Shown here in pieces: positions 1 through 5,041 of a DNA stretch of 9,988 bases. The stretch is from assembly GCA_009885605.1 (NCBI GenBank), contig VFKK01000242.1, positions 1-9,988 of the forward strand. The letters run 5' to 3'. The notes below the pieces were generated by a model. That model made no database searches, was not told the DNA's origin, and worked only from the letters and a program-made list of their open reading frames with translations. The first letter of the stretch is position 1. Every line of letters begins with the position of its first letter. Both the position numbers and the translations under genes were made by a program. The DNA is from Cyclobacteriaceae bacterium (GTDB lineage Bacteria > Bacteroidota > Bacteroidia > Cytophagales > Cyclobacteriaceae).

Positions 1-221
1 GAAATGGCATTCCAGACGTGAATTCTATTATTTGGTTGGTCCGTGAAATAGACATCTCCAAATCGATTCACAGCAGGGCCTTCAGTGAAACTGAATCCAT
101 CCTGAACTTTCACCAATTCAGCATCCTTTTCTATAATTCCTTTTTTGTCCTCGATTTGCGCTAATGCCGAATTGGATAATAAAATTGCGGTGAGCAAAAG
201 ATAATGTTTGATTGAGTGCAT
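1..221 (-). CDS. SMP-30/gluconolactonase-like exported protein, N-terminal part (cut by window edge)
   Basis: This frame is open from an ATG at 221-219 to the left edge, giving 73 residues; the rest lies outside the window. The first ~21 residues form a signal peptide: a short basic start, a hydrophobic core YLLLTAILL and an ALA-Q cleavage site, so the protein is exported. The part after it has the first blade of the SMP-30/gluconolactonase/LRE beta-propeller: FTEGPAV at 45-51, where the Glu (E47) of EGP is a metal ligand in characterised SMP-30 lactonases, then GDVYFTDQPNNRIHVW at 55-70. Family members hydrolyse sugar lactones and related esters. The start follows the stop of the upstream propeller gene by 12 bp, so the two are probably one transcript. 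The family call is firm. The substrate cannot be told from this fragment. Confidence 0.85.
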   Translation of the reverse strand, partial: MHSIKHYLLLTAILLSNSALAQIEDKKGIIEKDAELVKVQDGFSFTEGPAVNRFGDVYFTDQPNNRIHVWNAI

Positions 222-233
222 AGGGTTTATTTA

Positions 234-1127
234 TTATTTTCTTTCCATGGCTACTACCAGAACATTCAAATCCGAACTGTAGGCCATTCTTGTTATGTTT
301 TGGTGCGTATCTGAAATAATTGTGCCAATGATTTCCCAATTCTTTTCCGAATATTTCCTTCGATAAACAGAATTTCCCCGGGCCATGATCAGGTAGTTTT
401 TGTCAAGCCAAATAAAGTCCTGTGAGCCTTCTATCCCAAATCCCAGCTCAGTGTATTCTTTAGTAACCAAATCATAAGATTTCAGAAGTAAGGCTTCTTT
501 ATCACCGATTTGGATTTTATCGTTTTGTGAAAGATAAGTGATTGCTGAAGTCTTGGGACGGGTTTTTACAGATCGGGCAATATTTGTATCGATTTCCAAC
601 AGGTCATTCTTGCCATTCGCATAGACTAGTTTATTTGGGTTTCCCAGGATAAACATTGCTGCTTTATTGTCATACCAATCGTAATATCCTACAGGCTCGA
701 TATCGTCGTATAAAAGCTCAGGTTCTCCGAAATTGATTGGGTAAAGCCAGATTCTTTGTTTTTTATCGGCTTCCATCACGACTGCCGAAACGTAAAGGCC
801 GCAATCTGTCAGGCCTGGTGAAAACTCACTCACATCAGGAGTTTTGGTTAGGTTGGTGAATTTCTTAGAATTGAAATTATAGACAATGATATCATGGTTT
901 CCTTTTTCGTCTGCAGCTGAAAACACCAGTTGGAATTCATTGATAAAGCTTGGCTGATTATCATACTCGGGTCTGTCTGTGAGGGCTTTCGCAGTTTCAG
1001 GGAGGATTTTCAAGTTTCCTCCTTTTCCGGATGTTTCCACCACCCAAAGGTCAAATCCGGTTTGAGAAAGAACGGGTAGTGTGAGAAAAAAACCTGATAG
1101 AAGAAAGAAAGAGGTAATTATTTTCAT
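234..1127 (-). CDS. Exported TolB-like (PD40) beta-propeller protein
   Basis: The protein has 297 residues. Residues 1-22 are a signal peptide (MKII, then a long hydrophobic core ending VLSQ), so it is periplasmic or surface-exposed. The mature part reads as WD40-like PD40 blades of the TolB/periplasmic-propeller type: a block with ALTDRPEYDNQPSF and LVFSA (residues 48-71), then HDIIVYNFNSKKFTNLTKTP (78-97), which has the usual 'strand, turn, LT' pattern, then SPGLTDCGLYVSAV (103-116). Later repeats are weaker. No catalytic residues or protease domain are visible, so it is probably a binding or scaffold propeller rather than an enzyme. The ATG at 1127 begins the signal peptide directly, which supports this start. 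The SMP-30-like gene follows 12 bp downstream. The gene is divergent from the MpaB-family gene across only 50 bp. Function beyond the fold is unknown. Confidence 0.75.
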   Translation of the reverse strand: MKIITSFFLLSGFFLTLPVLSQTGFDLWVVETSGKGGNLKILPETAKALTDRPEYDNQPSFINEFQLVFSAADEKGNHDIIVYNFNSKKFTNLTKTPDVSEFSPGLTDCGLYVSAVVMEADKKQRIWLYPINFGEPELLYDDIEPVGYYDWYDNKAAMFILGNPNKLVYANGKNDLLEIDTNIARSVKTRPKTSAITYLSQNDKIQIGDKEALLLKSYDLVTKEYTELGFGIEGSQDFIWLDKNYLIMARGNSVYRRKYSEKNWEIIGTIISDTHQNITRMAYSSDLNVLVVAMERK

Positions 1128-1177
1128 TTACTGAGCATTATTAATCAACCAAAATACAAAATGCGTGTTAGAATCGT

Positions 1178-2260
1178 GTGAGCAAATTACACTTATACAA
1201 CAATACATATTTGGATGAACTGAGGCAGATTCAGGACGATCCTGCTGATCAGTCGGTTAGAGTTTTATTTCAAAATCCGGATTTGATTTCTTTAATCAAT
1301 TCCTGGACAGAAATTCCAACTGATATTCCGAAAGATTTCCCGTCCCAATTGCATGATTTTTTCAAGTTCTATGGAGAAGTGAGTGAGAAAATCCCCTCAG
1401 AAACAATGGAAAAAGGTCAGGAGCTTTTCAATCTTAAAGGTGATCTCTATCTGGCGATGCTCGGATTTTATTCCTTACCTTATTGCTATGCTTTTTCAGA
1501 TGGGGCTCAAGTGCTGGTCCGCTCGAAAAGAATCCTGGAATCGATCGGGGAGAGGTTGGGTGAAACAGGTTCATTCGTCCTTGAAATATTCAAGCCCGGT
1601 GCATTCACCACTTCCAAAGAAGCCTACTTGGTTTGTGCAAAAGTGCGTTTGATTCATGCCTTCAGCAGATTTTTCGTGGAGAAATACGCTAAGGATTGGA
1701 ATTCCGATTTTGGCAAACCCATCAATCAGGAGGATATGATCGGTACCAATCTGGCTTTTAGCCTGATCGTACTCAGAGGTTGGAGAAAGTTAGGTTTCAG
1801 GGTTTCCGAAGAGGAAACTACTCAAATCATGCAGTATTGGAAGTGGGTGGGAGAATTGATGGGGATCAATACTGATTTCTGGCCTGATAATTCAAAAGAA
1901 GCCTTCGAATTGGAGAAACTTATCCGAAAAAGACATTTAAAAGAATCTGAAGCCGGAAGGAAATTGATCGGGGCTTTGAAGAATTATTACCAATACACAA
2001 TCCCGGATCCGATTCTTTCTTCTCAGACGGAAGGCATTCTAGCCTTTTTCCTGGGCAAAGAAGCTTCCAAAGCTCTTGGTCTTCAAAAAGGAATTTCAAT
2101 TCAGGGAGATCTTTTGGGTCAGCTTTTCAAACTTTCCGGCTGGAGAAATTCCGGTTCTTTAAAAGGTTACTCCGGCTTTTCCCGGCAAATGAAATCCAGC
2201 CAAGTCGAGCAGTTTGGAAAAGAGCTCCGAATCAGCCTCCCTGAATTAAATCGTTCATAA
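1178..2260 (+). CDS. MpaB/Lcp-family (DUF2236) putative haem oxygenase
   Basis: The protein has 360 residues and no signal peptide or clear membrane segment, so it is probably cytoplasmic. It matches the DUF2236 'oxygenase MpaB family', which includes the rubber oxygenase Lcp (a b-type cytochrome) and fungal MpaB. Seen here: R126, T130 and H160, in RLGET (126-130) and KVRLIHAFSR (155-164). Their spacing (R-x3-T-x29-H) equals that of R164, T168 and H198 of Streptomyces K30 Lcp, where the His is the proximal haem ligand. The family block NQEDMIGTNLAFS follows at 183-195. The start must be GTG at 1178: an in-frame TAG lies at 1169-1171 and the next in-frame ATG is about 77 codons in. The leader has no Shine-Dalgarno sequence. 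The substrate is unknown; most bacterial members of this family are uncharacterised, so a rubber-cleaving role should not be assumed. Confidence 0.82.
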   Translation: MSKLHLYNNTYLDELRQIQDDPADQSVRVLFQNPDLISLINSWTEIPTDIPKDFPSQLHDFFKFYGEVSEKIPSETMEKGQELFNLKGDLYLAMLGFYSLPYCYAFSDGAQVLVRSKRILESIGERLGETGSFVLEIFKPGAFTTSKEAYLVCAKVRLIHAFSRFFVEKYAKDWNSDFGKPINQEDMIGTNLAFSLIVLRGWRKLGFRVSEEETTQIMQYWKWVGELMGINTDFWPDNSKEAFELEKLIRKRHLKESEAGRKLIGALKNYYQYTIPDPILSSQTEGILAFFLGKEASKALGLQKGISIQGDLLGQLFKLSGWRNSGSLKGYSGFSRQMKSSQVEQFGKELRISLPELNRS

Positions 2261-2261
2261 T

Positions 2262-2304
2262 CGTACACTTCTTTGTACGCTATTCAAGCATGATTTTTTG
2301 AATA
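2262..2304. other. Two back-to-back hairpins after the MpaB-family gene
   Basis: Two perfect inverted repeats lie 1 bp apart just after the stop codon. The first is CGTACA (2262-2267) with TGTACG (2274-2279), a 6-bp stem with a 6-nt loop. The second is TATTCAA (2281-2287) with TTGAATA (2298-2304), a 7-bp stem with a 10-nt loop. A six-T run at 2294-2299 overlaps the loop and right arm of the second. This is not a textbook terminator, because no T-run directly follows the first stem and the second stem is AT-rich. It may still end or stabilise the transcript of the upstream gene. Confidence 0.4.
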
Positions 2305-2332
2305 CTAGCCTAATTGAGCCAATAGCGTGGAA

Positions 2333-2363
2333 TTTGGCACATGGCACCTTTTTCGTACTTTAC
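2333..2363 (+). promoter_or_regulatory. Weak candidate Bacteroidota promoter for the DUF2752-TM2 pair
   Basis: TTTG at 2333-2336, 19 nt, then TACTTTAC at 2356-2363. The -33 part is exact; the -7 part matches TAnnTTTG at four of six fixed positions. It sits 5 bp before the preferred ATG at 2369, so a transcript starting here would have almost no leader. The match is weak and unsupported by other data. Confidence 0.2.
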
Positions 2364-2368
2364 CCTGC

Positions 2369-2674
2369 ATGAAGGAAATTACCCGAATGCTTAGGCAATT
2401 CCCATTGGAGCTGGTTTTTTGGATTGGCAGCATAATTTTGATTTTGCTGCTCGATGTAAATGCCGATTCTCATTTGAGTCTTTGTCCGCTCGATCAATTG
2501 GATTTTGATTGGTGTCCGGGTTGTGGCCTGGGAAGGTCGATGAATCTCCTCGCGCGGGGTGAAATTCAGGCTTCCTGGTCAATGCATCCTCTGGCAATGC
2601 TTGCGTACGTGGTAATTTTCTCAAGAATCTGGCAACTCATAAAAAACCTCAAAACAACACACTATTATGGCTAA
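2369..2674 (+). CDS. DUF2752 small membrane protein
   Basis: A protein of 101 residues from the ATG at 2369. The frame stays open back to a GTG at 2327, but the extra 14 residues are not membrane-like and do not look like part of the family. A hydrophobic segment lies at about 12-30 (PLELVFWIGSIILILLLDV), and a second at about 74-91 (PLAMLAYVVIFSRIWQLI). Between them is the DUF2752 signature: LCPLDQLDFDWCPGCGLGRS (38-57), with C39, C49, C52 and the CPGCGLGRS core that fits the family's CPxCGxTR pattern. DUF2752 proteins have no established function. The closely spaced cysteines invite metal-binding or redox ideas, but nothing here proves that. Its stop codon overlaps the start of the TM2 gene by 8 bp (TTATGGCTAA), so the two are very likely translationally coupled. 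Confidence 0.82.
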   Translation: MKEITRMLRQFPLELVFWIGSIILILLLDVNADSHLSLCPLDQLDFDWCPGCGLGRSMNLLARGEIQASWSMHPLAMLAYVVIFSRIWQLIKNLKTTHYYG

Positions 2675-3041
2675 TGTATTAAGACACCTTCCTGAATTGG
2701 AAGGAATGGAACTGGGCTACATCCAGGGATTGATGAAAAATATGGACGAAGATCAGGCCTCACTCTTCGCGCAAGTTTACCGTGCTAGAAGAAAAGACGC
2801 CCAGATGATTTTGATCCTGACCTTGATTGGTTTCTTTGGCTTTGCCGGACTGCATCGATTCATTCTCGGCCAAGTAGGACTTGGTATACTCTATATTTTG
2901 ACGTTGGGTCTTTGCTTTATCGGTACGATAGTGGATCTGGTCAACTACAAGAGCCTTGCATACGAATACAACATCAAAATGGCACATGAAACTCTTGCGA
3001 TGATTTCAAGTTTTCCAAATGCAACTAATAATCAGTCCTGA
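2667..3041 (+). CDS. TM2-domain membrane protein
   Basis: A protein of 124 residues. Residues 1-43 are soluble and charged (a likely cytoplasmic helix region, MDEDQASLFAQVYRARRKD). Residues ~46-95 are a TM2 domain: a first membrane helix MILILTLIGFFGFAGL (47-62), the family's short turn GLHRFILGQ (61-69, with H63, R64 and F65), and a second helix GILYILTLGLCFIGTIVDLV (73-92) ending in the conserved Asp D90. A soluble tail of about 30 residues follows. TM2 proteins are small inner-membrane proteins found in bacteria and eukaryotes; their role in bacteria is not established. The ATG at 2667 lies inside the end of the DUF2752 gene (8-bp overlap), which fixes the start and argues for one operon. 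The intrinsic terminator at 3060 ends the unit. Confidence 0.88.
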   Translation: MANVLRHLPELEGMELGYIQGLMKNMDEDQASLFAQVYRARRKDAQMILILTLIGFFGFAGLHRFILGQVGLGILYILTLGLCFIGTIVDLVNYKSLAYEYNIKMAHETLAMISSFPNATNNQS

Positions 3042-3059
3042 TTAAAATTTAAAAGAACC

Positions 3060-3087
3060 AAAGCCGGGGGAATTTCCGGCTTTTTTT
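3060..3087 (+). terminator. Intrinsic terminator after the TM2 gene
   Basis: Stem AAAGCCGG (3060-3067) pairs with CCGGCTTT (3076-3083) around an 8-nt loop GGGAATTT, and a seven-T run occupies 3081-3087. It lies 19 bp after the TM2 stop codon. Read on the minus strand the hairpin is followed by TTTGG rather than a clean T-run, so it mainly serves the plus strand, although the convergent gene ends only 11 bp away at 3098. Confidence 0.9.
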
Positions 3088-3097
3088 GTTTTCACTT

Positions 3098-3808
3098 TTA
3101 CCAATTATCGGAGTTGATATCAAGCCCTTGGTTAGATGTTCCGGTTCCTGAAAAAATCGATTTTCCATTCTCTGAAAGTAAAAGATGAAACTTGCCAAGC
3201 TTAATCCTCACATTCTCCAAGGCTTCGAAAGAGGCTTGGGCAATGTGAAAAGGTAAACTGATCAGGTTTTCCTGATTCTGCGAAAAAGGAGGCGCGATCT
3301 CACTTTCGAAGTAGTAGGGCCAAAGCGTTTTGCCACAACTTATCCCCCAAATATCAATCGGAAAATTGGAAGAGTACTCCCGTAATCGCTCGTTGATTTC
3401 TTCAAAAAATCTTTCCGTTTCACCCAATCTTATACGTGAACCTGAACGTGACTTTCCCTTGGTTTTTAAATATTTAATTTGACTTTTTCCTTGCTTTTGC
3501 CTGACCATATAAGCACGAAAAACTTTATGATCAAGGAGGTTACCATCGTGAAAATATCCCACTACCGCTTGCCCTGCACGAATCATGACGAGGGCATAAT
3601 GAAAATCATCTTTAATTGAAAAAATAGCTTTCGAATCAAATTTCAGATTCCAGGGCAGGTAAATTTTTGCAAGCCATTCGGAAGAATTCTCTATCAGTAT
3701 TTGATGTTTTTCTTTTAAATAATTGACTTCCAGCCCCTTTGCAATACTTTGATTGATGAGTTCTTCGGTTAAAGATTGGGTAATCACATTCGCATTCGGA
3801 ATATTCAT
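3098..3808 (-). CDS. VLRF1-like protein (Vms1-type release factor / peptidyl-tRNA hydrolase)
   Basis: The protein has 236 residues and no signal peptide or membrane segment. Residues ~68-168 resemble the VLRF1 domain of eukaryotic Vms1/ANKZF1. A strand pair (ALVMIRAGQAVVGYFHDGNLL, 72-92) leads into HKVFRAYMVRQKQGKSQ (94-110), which mirrors the Vms1 pattern H-x-x-x-R-Y-x-V-R-x-K-Q-G-x-x-Q. A basic, Ser/Gly-rich stretch KGKSRSGSRIR (117-127) and an acidic helix ETERFFEEINERL (130-142) follow in the same order as in Vms1. G107 and Q110 make the GxxQ motif, whose Gln is needed for cleavage of peptidyl-tRNA on stalled 60S subunits by Vms1. A further strand, IDIWGISCG (151-159), fits the fold. The N-terminal 65 residues and the C-terminal tail are not recognised, and no zinc finger or ankyrin repeat is present. 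The likely role is release of nascent chains from obstructed ribosomes. The domain call is fairly strong; the function is inferred. Confidence 0.72.
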   Translation of the reverse strand: MNIPNANVITQSLTEELINQSIAKGLEVNYLKEKHQILIENSSEWLAKIYLPWNLKFDSKAIFSIKDDFHYALVMIRAGQAVVGYFHDGNLLDHKVFRAYMVRQKQGKSQIKYLKTKGKSRSGSRIRLGETERFFEEINERLREYSSNFPIDIWGISCGKTLWPYYFESEIAPPFSQNQENLISLPFHIAQASFEALENVRIKLGKFHLLLSENGKSIFSGTGTSNQGLDINSDNW

Positions 3809-3856
3809 CAGCTGAGGCGGATATCACTTATATTTATACAAATAAACTGAAAAATC

Positions 3857-4384
3857 ATGGAGGAGGAAATTCAAAAATTAATGGATCGGATGTGTGATCC
3901 GGATGAAAGTAACGCTTATTTTTTTTCAGATAAGCTTGGTAAACTAGCTGATCAAGGAATAAAAGAGAAGCTCATCGAGCTTGTGAAAGGTGATAAATGG
4001 GAAGTTGCATATCTGGCAAGCAGAGCACTTTCTGCTTCAAAATTCAACGAGGAAGGGTTGGATGCTGTATTGGAAGCAATTTTTGATAAGAAGAATAAAT
4101 CTCACCAAGGTGCATTTGTTCAGATTATGGAAGAATTTGATCTCGGCGAGCGTTTTGTTGATATTTTTAAAATCTATCTTTTTGGAAATTTCAAATCTTC
4201 AACCCTTGCAAAAGCGTATTTAGATGAAGTAGAGTTTGATATTACACCTCGAACAATACGAAAGGCCGAAAAGCATTGGAATCATTATTTACACAACCCG
4301 GAGGATGAAGAAAGTATTATTTTAAAGAAATTTGAAGTGGAGCCTATGTTTTTGGAAATGAAGAAGCTATTTTCAGAAGAGTAA
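3857..4384 (+). CDS. HEAT-repeat-like helical protein, function unknown
   Basis: The protein has 175 residues, is soluble and almost wholly helical in composition, with no signal peptide. Residues ~34-62 (IKEKLIELVKGDKWEVAYLA, then SRALSAS) and ~65-95 (EEGLDAVLEAIFDKKNKSHQ, then GAFVQIMEEF) look like paired HEAT-type helices: a conserved-length helix, a short turn with Asp, then an Ala/Leu-rich helix. The C-terminal third (KAEKHWNHYLHNPEDEESII, 136-155) is acidic and not recognised. HEAT-like proteins usually serve as binding scaffolds; no partner can be named. The start at 3857 is preceded by an AT-rich leader without a Shine-Dalgarno sequence; the purine-rich GGAGGAGG seen here lies inside the gene, after the ATG. 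It is divergent from the VLRF1-like gene across 48 bp and 33 bp upstream of the next gene, with which it probably forms an operon. Confidence 0.65.
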   Translation: MEEEIQKLMDRMCDPDESNAYFFSDKLGKLADQGIKEKLIELVKGDKWEVAYLASRALSASKFNEEGLDAVLEAIFDKKNKSHQGAFVQIMEEFDLGERFVDIFKIYLFGNFKSSTLAKAYLDEVEFDITPRTIRKAEKHWNHYLHNPEDEESIILKKFEVEPMFLEMKKLFSEE

Positions 4385-4417
4385 ACAACATTGATCTAAT
4401 TCCGCTGTTTTAATTTT

Positions 4418-5041
4418 ATGACACAAATAGATATAATTGAGCTTCACCAAGATTTTTTTTATGACTTTGGATTCGAATACGACTCTGTGGAAAAGCTTTT
4501 TTATAAACCATTTCCTCAAGGCATTCAGGTCATCTGTTTGAATTTTTCAGAATATTCAGACATCAATTATCTGGAATATAGTCTCGGAATCAGGATTCAT
4601 CAGGTTGAGCAATTGATTCATGAATTTTTGCCAACAGTTATGGATTATGCTGATAAATCTATAACCCTAGTTCAAACTCCTGATAAAATTAGCAAGAAAC
4701 TTCCACCTCGCTATATGATTGAAACTGAGGCACAGCTTCAGGAAGTGATGGCAAAAGCTGAAAACTTCTTTATTACGCTGGGTTTTCCTTGGCTGGATAC
4801 CATGATCGATCCTTTCAAGCTTGAAAAGGAGTTTGCAACACGAAAAGAGAAACCGTTCCTAACCCAAAACTTTGTTTACAATGCATTCAGAGCGGTAGCC
4901 CTAAGCAGATTTTATTCAATTGATGATTATCCGGTAATTCGACAATTCTATCTTGAGAAAATCAAAGAAAAAGACATGACACCTTTTTCGATTGCTGCGT
5001 TTTTAAAGTTCCTTGACTACCTGGACAAGGTCCCTGCTTAA
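4418..5041 (+). CDS. Unrecognised 207-residue protein
   Basis: I do not recognise this protein with confidence. It is soluble, has no signal peptide or membrane segment, and has normal codon use for the window, so it is a real gene. The N-terminal half (LHQDFFYDFGFEYDSVEKLF at 9-28, QVICLNFSEYSD at 37-48, LEYSLGIRI at 52-60) has the rhythm of DUF4304-like proteins: a helix, 'GF' turn, then beta strands ending in a short '-LGI-' strand. This is only a loose resemblance. The C-terminal half is helical (QAEN-type helix 105-121, SRFYSIDDYP 163-172, FLKFLDYLDK 195-204). It follows the HEAT-like gene by 33 bp, suggesting a shared transcript. Its TAA stop (5039-5041) directly abuts the hrpB stop codon on the other strand (5042-5044). 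Confidence 0.6.
   Translation: MTQIDIIELHQDFFYDFGFEYDSVEKLFYKPFPQGIQVICLNFSEYSDINYLEYSLGIRIHQVEQLIHEFLPTVMDYADKSITLVQTPDKISKKLPPRYMIETEAQLQEVMAKAENFFITLGFPWLDTMIDPFKLEKEFATRKEKPFLTQNFVYNAFRAVALSRFYSIDDYPVIRQFYLEKIKEKDMTPFSIAAFLKFLDYLDKVPA

Noticed and set aside
1128..1177. Promoters in the 50-bp divergent gap between the propeller gene and the MpaB-family gene.
   Set aside because: A TATTTTG sequence on the minus strand has only one base between TA and TTTG, and no matching -33 element was found on either strand.
1161..1181. ATG at 1161 as the start of the MpaB-family gene.
   Set aside because: It is in a different frame and meets a TGA after six codons. The GTG at 1178 is the only usable start after the in-frame TAG at 1169.
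2327..2368. GTG at 2327 as the start of the DUF2752 gene.
   Set aside because: The added 14 residues resemble neither a signal nor the family; the ATG at 2369 places the start just before the first membrane helix.
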